Shown piece by piece: positions 16,626-25,135 of a stretch of 64,000 nucleotides of DNA. A model generated the notes under the pieces. That model was not told the DNA's origin, ran no database searches, and saw only the letters and a list, made by a program, of their open reading frames with translations. The stretch's first letter is position 1, and every line of letters starts with the position of its first letter. Source of the stretch: Sphaerisporangium fuscum (GTDB taxonomy: Bacteria > Actinomycetota > Actinomycetes > Streptosporangiales > Streptosporangiaceae); contig NZ_JAHDTF010000046.1 of the NCBI RefSeq assembly GCF_018531465.1, forward strand, positions 1 through 64,000. Reading direction: 5' to 3'. The position numbers were made by a program, and so were the translations under genes.

Positions 16626-17840
16626 ATGGCGCACCCTCAGGTGACCTATGACGACGTGGTCGCCGCCCGTGAACTGCTGGACGACCTGATCGTCCACACG
16701 CCGCTGCTGCATTCCCGCGTGCTGTCCGACATGATCGGCGGTCCGGTGTACCTCAAGTGCGAGAACCTCCAGCGGGCCGGTTCGTTCAAGGTGAGGGGCG
16801 CCTACGTGCGCATCGCCCGCCTGAGCGACGAGGAGCGGGCCCGAGGGGTGGTGGCGGCCAGCGCCGGCAACCACGCGCAGGGGGTCGCCCTGGCGTCCGG
16901 GCTCCTCGGCTGCAAGGCCACGGTGTTCATGCCCGAGGGCGCGCCGCTGCCGAAGGTCGAGGCGACGCGCTCCTACGGCGCCGACGTGATCCTCACGGGC
17001 ACCACCGTCGACCACGCGCTGGCGGCGGCCAAGGAGCACGCGGAGGAGAGCGGGGCCGTCTTCATCCACCCGTTCGACCACCCCGACGTGGTGGCCGGCC
17101 AGGCCACGGTGGGGCTGGAGATCCTCGAGCAGCTCCCCGACGTCGGGACGATCACGGCGGCGGTCGGCGGCGGCGGGCTGGCGGCGGGCATCGCCCTGGC
17201 GGTGAAGTCGCTGCGTCCGGGCGTCCGGGTGGTGGGCGTGCAGGCGGAGCGGGCCGCCGCCTACCCCGCCTCGCTCGCCGCCGGCCACCCCGTGGTGGTC
17301 GAGCCCATGTCCACCATGGCCGACGGCATCGCGGTCGGGCGTCCCGGCGACATCACCTTCGAGATGATCCACTACCTGGTCGACAGCGTGGTCACGGTCT
17401 CGGAGGAGACGCTGTCGCGGGCGCTCCTGCTGTGCCTGGAGCGCTCGAAGCAGGTGGTGGAGCCCGCGGGGGTCGCCGGTGTCGCGGCGCTCCTCGACTG
17501 GCCGCACGCCTTCGAGCCGCCCGTGGTGGCCGTGCTGTCCGGGGGCAACATCGACCCGCTGCTGCTGTCGAAGGTGCTGCGGCACGGGCTCTCGGTGGCC
17601 GGGCGCTACCTCGCCTTCCGCATCCGGCTGCCCGACCGTCCCGGGGCGCTCGCCACGCTTCTCTCCCGCCTGGCCGAGCTCGGGGCCAACGTCCTCGACG
17701 TCGGCCACGAGCGGGTCGACCCGCGCCTGCACCTCGACGAGGCCGAGGTGCTGCTCCACCTGGAGACCAAGGGCCCCGTCCACTGCGACGAGGTCCTCGC
17801 CGGCCTCCGCCGCTACGGCTACAAACTGATCTTCAGCTAG
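16626..17840 (+). CDS. ilvA: Threonine ammonia-lyase (threonine dehydratase), 404 aa
   Basis: PLP enzyme deaminating threonine to 2-oxobutanoate. Lys55 in 'QRAGSFKVRGAY' binds PLP; 'AASAGNHAQGVAL' is the substrate/carboxylate loop; 'AVGGGGLAAGI' is the glycine-rich phosphate loop. The C-terminal ~75 residues (from 'LAFRIRLPDRPGALATLLSRLAE') form a single ACT domain, so this is the short, ACT-containing form and may serve either isoleucine synthesis or catabolism. ATG 16626 with GGGAGA nine bases before is chosen; a start at 16587 would add 13 residues without family support. The stop overlaps that of the convergent monooxygenase gene by four bases. Confidence 0.93.
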   Translation: MAHPQVTYDDVVAARELLDDLIVHTPLLHSRVLSDMIGGPVYLKCENLQRAGSFKVRGAYVRIARLSDEERARGVVAASAGNHAQGVALASGLLGCKATVFMPEGAPLPKVEATRSYGADVILTGTTVDHALAAAKEHAEESGAVFIHPFDHPDVVAGQATVGLEILEQLPDVGTITAAVGGGGLAAGIALAVKSLRPGVRVVGVQAERAAAYPASLAAGHPVVVEPMSTMADGIAVGRPGDITFEMIHYLVDSVVTVSEETLSRALLLCLERSKQVVEPAGVAGVAALLDWPHAFEPPVVAVLSGGNIDPLLLSKVLRHGLSVAGRYLAFRIRLPDRPGALATLLSRLAELGANVLDVGHERVDPRLHLDEAEVLLHLETKGPVHCDEVLAGLRRYGYKLIFS

Positions 17841-19447
17841 TCCCGGGCGAGGACCCGGGTGAGGACGTCGTGAAGCGCCGTGGCGGGGTCGGGGGCCGGT
17901 GAGGGGGAGCGCCAGGCGACGTAGCCGTCGGGGCGCACCAGCACCGCGCCCGCGTCGGTGACGCCGTATCTCGCCGCCCAGTCGCCGCTCACGTCCCGGA
18001 CATCCTCGCCGATCCGGTACACCTCCAGCTGGACACCCAGCCGTTCGGCGGTGGTGGCGGCGGCGGACGCCCAGGCCCCGGCCTGCGTCCCGGCCCCCGT
18101 GAGCAGGACGAAGGCCCGGCCGAACAGCTCGAGCACCGACATCTCCTCTCCGCCCGCGGAGATGGTGAAGTGCGGCGCGCGGCCTCCGGGGCGGCCGGTG
18201 AGGTGGCGGACGTCCTCGGCGATGGAGCCGTCGTCGCCGGGCTCGGTCAGGACGGCCTTCGAGTGGTAGCGGTGCCCCAGCATGTACGAATACGGGTCGG
18301 CGACCGGCTCGGGGAAGTCGACCCGCTGGGCCGGAGGCATGCGGAAGCCCAGGTTGGCGAGTTGCGCGTCGGCGGTGAGCTTGCCGATCGGCCGCCGTTC
18401 GGCGTCGTAGGAGTCGAGGAGGCCGGGACCGGCCTGCCCCGAGAGGACCAGGGCGAGCCGCCAGGCGAGGTCGCAGCCGTCCTGCAGCGCGGTGCTGCCG
18501 CCCTGGCCGCCGGTCGGCGGCATCGTGTGCGCAGCGTCCCCGGCGAGGAAGACGCGGCCGGAGGAGAACCTCGTGGCCACTGCGTGTCCCAGCGCCCAGG
18601 TGTTCTGGTCGACGATCTTCACCTCGAGGTCGGGGACGCCGGTGCCGATCCGGACCAGCTCGACGCACCGCTCCTCGGTGAAGTCGGTCTCGCTCTGTCC
18701 CAGCGAGGGATCGAAGTTGATCGCCATCACGTGAACGCCGACCCCGGTGCCGGTGACGATGGCGCCGTCGAAGGCGTCGTTGCGGAGGTACCAGAGGGTC
18801 AGCGTCCGCTCGTCCACCTGCTCGGACAGGTCGGCCCTGAACATGATCGAACGGCACAGCCCCAGCTCGCCGCGTCCCTCGACGGGGACGCCCAGGCGCT
18901 CGCGGACGCCGCTGCGGTGCCCGTCGGCGCCGATGAGGTAGTCGGCGCGGACGGTCCGGGTGTCCCCGCTCGCCCGGTCGCGGATCACGGCGGTGACGCC
19001 GTCGTCGTCCTGCTCGAAGTGGACCAGCTCGGTGGAGAACCGCAGGTCGGCGCCGTGACGCTCGGCCTCGGCCCGCAGGGTGCTCTCCACGAGCGACTGG
19101 GGGAGGCCCACGCCCGAGGTGGGGGTGACGTCCCGGACGAAGGCGAAGTCGTCGCTGCCGTGCACGATCATCTGCGGGTCGGGGTCGGTCAGCGTCGAGG
19201 CGATCGCGATCCGGATGTCCTGAGGGATGCCCTCGGACCGCTTCCGCAGCGCCTCCTCGACTCCGGGGACGACGCGGAGCAGCTCCATGGCCCGCTCGTT
19301 CACGCCGAAGGCCTTCGGCTGGAACGAGGTGCTCGCGTGCCGCTCTACCAACAGCACCCGTACCCCGCGCCAGGACAGCAGGAGGGCCGCCGAGAGCCCG
19401 GCGTACCCCGCGCCGGCCACCAGGACGGGCACTCTTTCGTCGTACAT
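17837..19447 (-). CDS. FAD-dependent aromatic-ring monooxygenase (PheA/TfdB-like), 536 aa
   Basis: Group A flavoprotein hydroxylase. The Rossmann FAD motif is 'VAGAGYAGLSAALLLSWRG' (G12-x-G14-x-x-G17), the DG motif 'LIGADGHRSGVR' at about 172-182, and the GD motif 'FLAGDAAHTMPPTGGQG' with D304. The C-terminal ~150 residues resemble the thioredoxin-like tail of phenol hydroxylases. Such enzymes use NAD(P)H and O2 to hydroxylate phenols, polyketides or antibiotics (the rifampicin monooxygenases belong to the same group); the substrate cannot be told. The promoter region holds three copies of GATAYRTCGCG, implying tight repression. Confidence 0.9.
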   Translation of the reverse strand: MYDERVPVLVAGAGYAGLSAALLLSWRGVRVLLVERHASTSFQPKAFGVNERAMELLRVVPGVEEALRKRSEGIPQDIRIAIASTLTDPDPQMIVHGSDDFAFVRDVTPTSGVGLPQSLVESTLRAEAERHGADLRFSTELVHFEQDDDGVTAVIRDRASGDTRTVRADYLIGADGHRSGVRERLGVPVEGRGELGLCRSIMFRADLSEQVDERTLTLWYLRNDAFDGAIVTGTGVGVHVMAINFDPSLGQSETDFTEERCVELVRIGTGVPDLEVKIVDQNTWALGHAVATRFSSGRVFLAGDAAHTMPPTGGQGGSTALQDGCDLAWRLALVLSGQAGPGLLDSYDAERRPIGKLTADAQLANLGFRMPPAQRVDFPEPVADPYSYMLGHRYHSKAVLTEPGDDGSIAEDVRHLTGRPGGRAPHFTISAGGEEMSVLELFGRAFVLLTGAGTQAGAWASAAATTAERLGVQLEVYRIGEDVRDVSGDWAARYGVTDAGAVLVRPDGYVAWRSPSPAPDPATALHDVLTRVLARD

Positions 19448-19468
19448 CGGTCGTCTCCCCTCGGTCGA

Positions 19469-19534
19469 GATACATCGCGTCTCTACTCGAAAGACGATAT
19501 GTCGCGTCTTCGGTGAGGGTCAAGATACGTCGCG
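19469..19534. promoter_or_regulatory. Three direct operator-like repeats GATAYRTCGCG
   Basis: Copies at 19469-19479 (GATACATCGCG), 19496-19506 (GATATGTCGCG) and 19524-19534 (GATACGTCGCG) are spaced 27-28 bases. A possible minus-strand promoter for the monooxygenase, TTGACC at 19523-19518 with CATATC 16 bases on, is covered by the repeats. A repressor binding here would block transcription. The same core occurs at 36972. Confidence 0.65.
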
Positions 19535-19580
19535 AAAACCCGTCCGAACTTCTGGCCCTCCCGGTGCATCCAACCGATAC

Positions 19581-20168
19581 GTGAAGACACCGAAGCGGAC
19601 ACTCGCGCTGGCCACCCTTTCCCTGGCGGCGGCTGGGACGCTGTTCGTCCCCGCCGCCCAGGCGGCGACCGGGAGCGCGAACTCCTGTCCCACCCCCAGC
19701 AAGGCGGAGATGAAGCGGTCCCACGACGTCAAGATCGACAAGCCCGCGAGGGGGACCGGCGCCATCAAGGGACTGCGCGTCGGCCACATCCCCAAGGGCT
19801 TCACCTATGGCGGGGTCGTGACCGGCAAGCACGACGGGGCCGTCGAATACGGTTACCAGTGGGGCGACGACCGGGCGAACGCCGACCCCGAGCAGCGGAG
19901 CCTGTGGGTGCGCGTGGTGTGCTGGCCGGACGCCCAGAAGCTCGCCGACCTGAAGAAGCTTCCCGTCACCTATGGGACCTTCGGCGCGAACGTGAAGACC
20001 GCGAAGATCGGCGGCCGCCAGGTGCTGACCAAGCCGGGCGACGGCGCGCTCGGCGACGGCACGTACGTCGGCTGGGTGGAGCGCAAGGGCGTCGCGATCA
20101 CCGTGATGGCCTCCACGCCGCTCGTCCCCGAACTCGACAAGATCGTCAAGAGCATCACCCTGCCGTGA
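19581..20168 (+). CDS. Secreted protein of unknown function, 195 aa
   Basis: A Sec-type signal peptide is clear: basic start MKTPKR, a hydrophobic core and an Ala-rich cleavage site 'AAQA-ATG' near residue 28. The mature part of about 167 residues is Lys/Gly-rich with two cysteines (after 'SANSC' and in 'VVCWPD') that could form a disulfide. No family is recognised. It starts with GTG 19581 without a good ribosome binding site, and no better start exists in frame. It is divergent from the monooxygenase gene and shares the operator region. Confidence 0.75.
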   Translation: MKTPKRTLALATLSLAAAGTLFVPAAQAATGSANSCPTPSKAEMKRSHDVKIDKPARGTGAIKGLRVGHIPKGFTYGGVVTGKHDGAVEYGYQWGDDRANADPEQRSLWVRVVCWPDAQKLADLKKLPVTYGTFGANVKTAKIGGRQVLTKPGDGALGDGTYVGWVERKGVAITVMASTPLVPELDKIVKSITLP

Positions 20169-20231
20169 CGCCCTTCCGGCCGTCCCGCCCCCCGTGCGCC
20201 GGTCACGCGGGGCGGGGAGGATCGTCCGGCG

Positions 20232-21674
20232 CTATTGCTGCGACGGGCGGACGGGCTTGAACAGCCAGGCGTCGAACAGGGCGTCCAACTGCTGCCCGGA
20301 GAGCTTCTCGGCGAGCTTGACGAACTCGTCGGTGGTGACGTTGCCGTACTTGTGCTGGTCGGTCCAGGTGCGCAGGAGCGTGAAGAACGTCTGGTCGCCG
20401 ATGCGCTGGCGCAGCGCCTGCAAGGTCATCGCGCCGCGGATGTAGACCGAGCCGTTGAAGAGGTCCTTCGGCTGGGCGACGCCCGGAGGGTACTGCCAGA
20501 TCGGGGCCTTGGTGTCGGCGTAGTAGTCGTCGAAGGTCGCCTGGGCGGTGGCCCCGCCGTTGTGCTCGCTCCAGAGCCACTCGGCGTAGGTGGCGAAGCC
20601 TTCGTTCAGCCAGAGGTCCTTCCAGCGCTTGACGCTCAGGCTGTCGCCGAACCACTGGTGGGCGAGCTCGTGGGCGATGATGCTCTCGTCGGGGTCGAAG
20701 CCGCCGTACATCGGCTTGGTCTGGTTCTCCAGGGCGTACCCCGCGGCGAAGTCGTCGATCACGCCACCGGTCGACGAGAAGGGGTAGGGCCCGAAGACCT
20801 TCGACCAGTAGTCGGTGACCTTGGACGACACCGAGTAGAGGAAGTCGAGGTTGCGGCGGTACGTCGGGTCGACGGCCGCGTACAGCGGTATGCCGTCGGC
20901 GGTCTTGCCCGTCTTGACGTCGAACTTCCCGAGGGTGATCGTCGCGAGGTAGGTGGCCATCGGGTGGCCCTCACGCCAGCTGAACGTCGAGCGGCCGCCC
21001 GAGGTGACCGGCGCGCCGCGCATCTCGCCGTTCGCGACGACCGTCGTGCCGGCGGGGACGGTGACGTCGAAGTCGTAGGTCGCCTTGTCGGCCGGGTGGT
21101 CGTTGCACGGGAACCACGTGCGGGCGCCGTTGGGCTCGCTGGTGACGAACGCGCCGTCCTTGGTGGGGATGAAGCCGTAGGTGCCGAGGTTGGAGGAGTT
21201 GCGCACCGGGTCGGGCTTGCCGGCGTAGTCGACGGCGACCGTGAACGTCGTGCCGTCGGCGATCACGCTCGACGGGGTGATGACCAGCTCGTCGCCGTCC
21301 CTGGTGAACGTCGCGTCCCTGCCGTCGACCGTCACCTTGCGCACGGTGAATCCGTGCAGGTCGAGGTCGAACCGCGACAGGCTCTGCACCGCCTTGGCCT
21401 TGACGCTCGCGGTGCCGGAGAGGCTCTGGGTGGGCGGGTCGTAGGCCAGCTTCAGCGCGTAGTGGTCGACGTCGTAGCCGCCGTTGCCGTCCTTGGGGAA
21501 GTCGGGGTCGCCGATGCCGGCGGCGCCGGGCATGCCCGCACCGGCCGGCGGATTGCCGGGGTTGGCGACCTGACTGGGCGCGGTCGCCCCGATCGACGGC
21601 GAGCAGGCGTTCACCCCGAGCACCGTGGCGGACAGCAGGACGGTCGTCAGCCGCTTGGGCCGCTTGAGCTGCAT
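20232..21674 (-). CDS. Secreted M1-family zinc metallopeptidase, 480 aa
   Basis: Aminopeptidase-N-like peptidase. The zinc motif 'IIAHELAHQWFGD' supplies His335, Glu336 and His339, with Glu358 in 'WLNEGFATYAEW' 18 residues on. The exopeptidase substrate loop reads 'GYALENQT' rather than the classical GAMEN. At ~480 residues it holds only the N-terminal beta domain and catalytic domain, lacking the C-terminal helical domain of full-length PepN. The N-terminus is a signal peptide with a Cys at 24 ('GVNACSPS'), a non-canonical lipobox. ATG 21674 is chosen to begin at the signal; an in-frame ATG at 21707 overlaps the RDD stop (TGATG). It is probably an operon with the RDD gene. Confidence 0.88.
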   Translation of the reverse strand: MQLKRPKRLTTVLLSATVLGVNACSPSIGATAPSQVANPGNPPAGAGMPGAAGIGDPDFPKDGNGGYDVDHYALKLAYDPPTQSLSGTASVKAKAVQSLSRFDLDLHGFTVRKVTVDGRDATFTRDGDELVITPSSVIADGTTFTVAVDYAGKPDPVRNSSNLGTYGFIPTKDGAFVTSEPNGARTWFPCNDHPADKATYDFDVTVPAGTTVVANGEMRGAPVTSGGRSTFSWREGHPMATYLATITLGKFDVKTGKTADGIPLYAAVDPTYRRNLDFLYSVSSKVTDYWSKVFGPYPFSSTGGVIDDFAAGYALENQTKPMYGGFDPDESIIAHELAHQWFGDSLSVKRWKDLWLNEGFATYAEWLWSEHNGGATAQATFDDYYADTKAPIWQYPPGVAQPKDLFNGSVYIRGAMTLQALRQRIGDQTFFTLLRTWTDQHKYGNVTTDEFVKLAEKLSGQQLDALFDAWLFKPVRPSQQ

Positions 21675-21706
21675 GTCTCGCAGACTACGCGAGAAAACCC
21701 AGGTCA

Positions 21707-22207
21707 TCAGGCATCTACGACAATGGTCGAGGCGGCTTTGTCATGCAAAGCCTGCTTCTTGCCGTCGAAGAGTATCCACAACAGGTCCACCAGACCCAGG
21801 CAACAGACCAGGCTGAAGATCCCGTACACCAGCTCCCGGATCGCCGCCTGGCCCGGGGTCACGCGCTCCTGGGTGGGGTCCTGCACGACGCGCAGCCGGA
21901 AGAGCTTCTTGCCCAGCGTCTGCCCCCGCCAGAAGGCCGTCAGCAGCCAGAAGTAGAGAAACCACACGACGGCGACCGCGAGCCCGTTGCGGGCGCTGAC
22001 CACCTCGACCGTGCCGTCGGGCATCCGCTGGGCGACCGTGGTGGACAACGGCGAGGTGATCACGGCCACGATGAGCAGGTCGGCGGCTCCGGCCAGCAGC
22101 CGCCGGAAGCGTCCCCCCAGGGGCGCCCCCCAGGGGCCGTACGGCGGGCCGCCCCCGCCGTAGGGCGGTCGTCCGTACGGCGATGGCTCGCCCGCTGGTG
22201 ATCCCAT
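21707..22207 (-). CDS. RDD-family membrane protein, 166 aa
   Basis: A Pro/Gly/Tyr-rich N-terminal segment (about 30 residues) is followed by an RDD domain with about three membrane helices. Signature pieces are 'RRLLAGAADLLIV' with the Arg and Asp in the first helix, and 'RGQTLGKKLFRLRVV', a conserved loop of the family. The function of RDD proteins is mostly unknown; some are linked to ion transport. It directly precedes the M1 peptidase gene. Confidence 0.88.
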   Translation of the reverse strand: MGSPAGEPSPYGRPPYGGGGPPYGPWGAPLGGRFRRLLAGAADLLIVAVITSPLSTTVAQRMPDGTVEVVSARNGLAVAVVWFLYFWLLTAFWRGQTLGKKLFRLRVVQDPTQERVTPGQAAIRELVYGIFSLVCCLGLVDLLWILFDGKKQALHDKAASTIVVDA

Positions 22208-22246
22208 GGCTGCTTGATCACCAGCGGGCGTTCACCCCAAACGCGG

Positions 22247-23347
22247 TCAGAGGTTGCCGCGGCGGGCCTGCTCCCGCTCGATGGCCTCGAACAGCGCCTT
22301 GAAGTTGCCCTTGCCGAAGCCCAGGGAGCCGTGCCGCTCGATGAACTCGAAGAACACCGTCGGCCGGTCCTGCACGGGCTTGGTGAAGATCTGCAGCAGG
22401 TAGCCGTCCTCGTCGCGGTCGACCAGGATGCGATGCTTCTTCAGCTCCTCGATCGGGGCCCGCACCTCGCCGATCCGGGCGCGCAGCTCGGGGTCGTCGT
22501 AGTAGGAGTCCGGCGTGTCCAGGAACTCGACCCCGGCCGCCCGCATCTCGGTCACCGTGCGGATGATGTCGTTGGTCGCCAGGGCGATGTGCTGCACGCC
22601 CGGCCCGCCGTAGAACTCCAGATACTCGTCGATCTGCGACTTCTTCCGGCTGACCGCGGGCTCGTTCAGCGGGAACTTCACCTTGCGGGTGCCGTTGGCC
22701 ACGACCTTCGACATCAGCGCCGAGTACTCGGTGGCGATGTCGTCGCCGATGAACTCCGCCATGTTGGTGAAGCCCATCACCCGCTTGTAGAACTCCACCC
22801 ATTCGTCCATCTTGCCGAGCTCGACGTTGCCCACGCAGTGGTCGATGGCCTGGAAGTACCTCTTGGCGGGCGGCTCCACGATCGGCTCGGCGGGGACGTA
22901 GCCGGGCAGGTAGGGGCCGCTGTAGTTCGACCGGTCGATCAGGGTGTGCCGGGTCTCGCCGTAGGTCGCGACGGCCGCCATGACGACCTTGCCGTGCTCG
23001 TCCTCCAGCGTGTACGGCTCCACCAGGCCGCGCGCGCCCGCGCCGGTCGCGTGGGCGTAGGCGGCCTCGACGTCGGGGACGTCGAGGGCCAGGTCGATCA
23101 CGCCGTCGCCGTGCTCGGCCACGTGCCGGGCCAGGTCCGTGCCCGCCCGCACCGAGCCGCGCAGCTCGAACCGCGCGCTGCCCGAGGTGAGCACGTACGC
23201 CGCCTCGTCGCGGCTCCCCGTCTCCGGGCCCTTGTACGCGACCAGGCGCATCCCGAAGGCCGAGGAGTAGTAGTGCGCCGCCTGCTTCGCGTTGCCCACC
23301 GCGAAGACCACCGAATCCATGCCGTGTACGGGAAATACATCGCTCAT
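22247..23347 (-). CDS. hpd: 4-hydroxyphenylpyruvate dioxygenase, 366 aa
   Basis: Non-haem Fe(II) enzyme converting 4-hydroxyphenylpyruvate to homogentisate in tyrosine breakdown. It has two vicinal-oxygen-chelate domains; the iron ligands are His170 ('AIDHCVGNV'), His253 ('VQHIALATND') and Glu334 ('VFFEFIERHG'). The C-terminal 'GFGKGNFKALFEAIE' is diagnostic of the family. ATG 23347 gives the usual 'DVFPVHGMDSVVFAVGNA' beginning; an ATG 36 bases upstream is possible. It is divergent from an Lrp/AsnC regulator that is the likely controller. Homogentisate dioxygenase is not in the window. Confidence 0.95.
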   Translation of the reverse strand: MSDVFPVHGMDSVVFAVGNAKQAAHYYSSAFGMRLVAYKGPETGSRDEAAYVLTSGSARFELRGSVRAGTDLARHVAEHGDGVIDLALDVPDVEAAYAHATGAGARGLVEPYTLEDEHGKVVMAAVATYGETRHTLIDRSNYSGPYLPGYVPAEPIVEPPAKRYFQAIDHCVGNVELGKMDEWVEFYKRVMGFTNMAEFIGDDIATEYSALMSKVVANGTRKVKFPLNEPAVSRKKSQIDEYLEFYGGPGVQHIALATNDIIRTVTEMRAAGVEFLDTPDSYYDDPELRARIGEVRAPIEELKKHRILVDRDEDGYLLQIFTKPVQDRPTVFFEFIERHGSLGFGKGNFKALFEAIEREQARRGNL

Positions 23348-23388
23348 GAGGTCACTCTCGGATGGCGTGACCGATATGTGCAAGCGTT

Positions 23389-23400
23389 ACCCAAATGGGT
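23389..23400. promoter_or_regulatory. Palindrome ACCCA-AA-TGGGT between hpd and the Lrp gene
   Basis: A 12-base inverted repeat lies 42 bases before the hpd start and about 50 before the regulator start. The divergent arrangement of an Lrp-type gene makes it a candidate binding site. Confidence 0.4.
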
Positions 23401-23449
23401 GGGCAGTCTGTCTAGCGGATCCGCGATTCGACTCGTAATCCTGTACAGC

Positions 23450-23923
23450 ATGACGATTGACGAACTCGACGCCCGCCTCATCAAGCTGCTCGCGGCCGAG
23501 CCCCGCGTCGGCATCCTGGAGGCGTCCCGGAGGCTGCACGTGGCCCGGGGCACCGTGCAGGCGAGGCTCGACCGGCTGGTGGCGAGCGGCGTGATCACCG
23601 GGTTCGGCCCGGACGTCGACCCGGCCGCTCTCGGGTATCACGTGACCGCGTTCGTCACCCTGCAGATCAGGCAGGTCAGCGGGCACGATCCGGTGGCGAG
23701 CCTGCTCGCCGCCATTCCGGAGGTGCTGGAGGTCCACACGATCACCGGCGGCGGGGACATGCTGTGCCGGGTGGTGGCGCGCAGCAACGCCGATCTCCAA
23801 CGGGTGATCGACCTGATCGTCGACGTCGAGGGTGTGGTGCGGACGTCGTCGGTGATCGCCCTGGACACGCCGGTCGCCTACCGCGTGCTGCCGCTGGTGG
23901 CCGAGGTGCCCCGCCACCGCTGA
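23450..23923 (+). CDS. Lrp/AsnC-family transcriptional regulator, 157 aa
   Basis: The N-terminal winged helix reads 'LDARLIKLLAAEPRVGILEASRRLHVARGTVQARLDRLVASGVI' (about residues 6-49). The C-terminal ligand-binding part ends with the RAM-like 'VITGGGDML'-type loop and 'VVRTSSVIAL'. Such proteins form octamers that sense amino acids. Its gene is divergent from hpd with a 100-base gap, so control of tyrosine catabolism in response to tyrosine or a keto acid is inferred. ATG 23450 fits the family start. Confidence 0.9.
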   Translation: MTIDELDARLIKLLAAEPRVGILEASRRLHVARGTVQARLDRLVASGVITGFGPDVDPAALGYHVTAFVTLQIRQVSGHDPVASLLAAIPEVLEVHTITGGGDMLCRVVARSNADLQRVIDLIVDVEGVVRTSSVIALDTPVAYRVLPLVAEVPRHR

Positions 23924-23935
23924 CAGCCGGTCCCG

Positions 23936-24508
23936 TCAGCCGTCGGCGCGGGTGAGCGACCGCAGGCACGGGCGCAGCAGTTCGACGATCTGCTCGGGAG
24001 GGGCGTCGCGCAGGTCGTCGAACTTGAGGAGATGGCGGCTCACGACGAGGCCGATCATGATCGCGCTGATGGTGGCGGCGCGCACGCCCGCGTCGTCCCC
24101 GGGGATCGCCTCGCGCAGCGATTCGCTGTAGCGGGCGGCGTTCTCGGCGGCCGCCCGGGAGGCGCCGGGGTGGGTGAGCATCGACCGCATGACCGCCAGC
24201 GAGGCGACGGGCTCCTCCGCGAGGGAGGCGGCCAGGGTGGAGAGCAACTGCTCGGTGAGCTCCGCGGGCGTGCCGCCGGCCGGTTCGTCGGCGCTGGTGC
24301 GGGCGGTGGCCCGCAGGAACAGCTCCTCCTTGGAGCCGAAGTAGTGCATGACCAGGCCCGCGTTCACCCCGGCGGCGGTGGCGACGGCCCGGATGGTGGT
24401 CTGCTCGTATCCCGTGTCGGCGAACAACCGCTTCGCCTCGGCCAGGATGCGGGCTTCGGTGTTCCTGCGCTGTTCCGCCCGGGAGACGCGTGGTCGGGGC
24501 TCGCTCAC
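23936..24508 (-). CDS. TetR-family repressor, 190 aa
   Basis: The DNA-binding helix-turn-helix is 'EAKRLFADTGYEQTTIRAVATAAGVNAGLVMHYFGSKEELF' (about residues 22-62), and the remainder is a helical ligand domain ('TetR_C' type). GTG 24508 yields the short basic N-terminus usual for the family; the same frame is open far upstream but is not supported. It is divergent from a SnoaL-like gene, with a 23-bp operator in between, so it most likely represses both itself and that gene. Confidence 0.9.
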   Translation of the reverse strand: MSEPRPRVSRAEQRRNTEARILAEAKRLFADTGYEQTTIRAVATAAGVNAGLVMHYFGSKEELFLRATARTSADEPAGGTPAELTEQLLSTLAASLAEEPVASLAVMRSMLTHPGASRAAAENAARYSESLREAIPGDDAGVRAATISAIMIGLVVSRHLLKFDDLRDAPPEQIVELLRPCLRSLTRADG

Positions 24509-24550
24509 GGGTCGATTGTACGGGCGTTGACCCGGCCTCCATTTCGTTAT

Positions 24551-24573
24551 ACGCTCGTTTAGTAAACAAGCGT
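24551..24573. promoter_or_regulatory. 23-bp palindromic TetR operator
   Basis: ACGCTCGTTTA and TAAACAAGCGT flank a central G; 10 of 11 arm positions are complementary. It lies 43 bases from the TetR start and 21 from the SnoaL-like start. Confidence 0.75.
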
Positions 24574-24593
24574 TCAATGAAAAGGAGCCCGTC

Positions 24594-25016
24594 ATGGCCA
24601 CCCCGACCCCGCGTGAGATCATCGACCGCCGCCGCCGTCTGGTCCTCGACAAGGACGCCGACGGCTTCGCGGACCTCTTCGCGGCCGACGGCGTAGTGGA
24701 GTTGCCCTTCGCGCCGCCCGGCATGCCCAGGCGCATCGAGGGGCGCGACGCGATCCGCGCCTTCTCCTCCCACGCGTTCAGCCCCCGGGTCCGGATCGAC
24801 GACCTGTCGGCGAGCGCGGTGTACGAGACGACCGATCCCGAGGTCGTCATCGTCGAAGTGGAGAGCAGGGGGACGGTGACGGCGACCGGGCGGCCGTTCC
24901 AGGGCACGTCCGTGCAGGTGTTCCGGGTCCGGGACGGCGAGATCGTCCTCTTCCGCGACTACTGGAACCCGCAGGGCCTCGCCGAGGCGCTCCACGCGAT
25001 CACCGACCGAACGTGA
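24594..25016 (+). CDS. SnoaL-like / NTF2-fold protein, 140 aa
   Basis: A cone-shaped NTF2-like protein. It shows the family layout: 'PREIIDRRRRLVLDKDADGFADLFAADGVVELPF' at the start, the middle 'RIEGRDAIRAF', and the closing 'GTSVQVFRVRDGEIVLFRDYWNPQGLAEAL'. Members are polyketide cyclases, isomerases or ligand-binding proteins; the activity is not evident. ATG 24594 has AAAGGAG. A TetR gene on the opposite strand shares the operator at 24551-24573, which suggests induction by a small hydrophobic compound. Confidence 0.88.
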   Translation: MATPTPREIIDRRRRLVLDKDADGFADLFAADGVVELPFAPPGMPRRIEGRDAIRAFSSHAFSPRVRIDDLSASAVYETTDPEVVIVEVESRGTVTATGRPFQGTSVQVFRVRDGEIVLFRDYWNPQGLAEALHAITDRT

Positions 25017-25041
25017 CGGGCCGCTCCCGGGCGCGTCACGT
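25011..25041 (+). terminator. Hairpin after the SnoaL-like gene
   Basis: ACGTGACG (25011-25018, containing the stop codon) pairs with CGTCACGT (25034-25041) around a GC-rich loop. There is no T-run, so this is a possible terminator only. Confidence 0.45.
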
Positions 25042-25135
25042 GGCTCGACGCACGCGGCATCGTTATCTATCGTTTACTCTGGACGATCCGCCCAGCTTAC
25101 GGGGGTTTGCTGAGCAGTAGATCGGGGGTTGCGCC

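Noticed and set aside
16539..19832. Very long antisense frames (1097 codons here; others near 1078-2730, 29417-32938 and 42852-45659)
   Set aside because: They run opposite to well-supported genes, have Arg/Gly/Ala-biased translations and no family features; high GC content produces such shadow frames.
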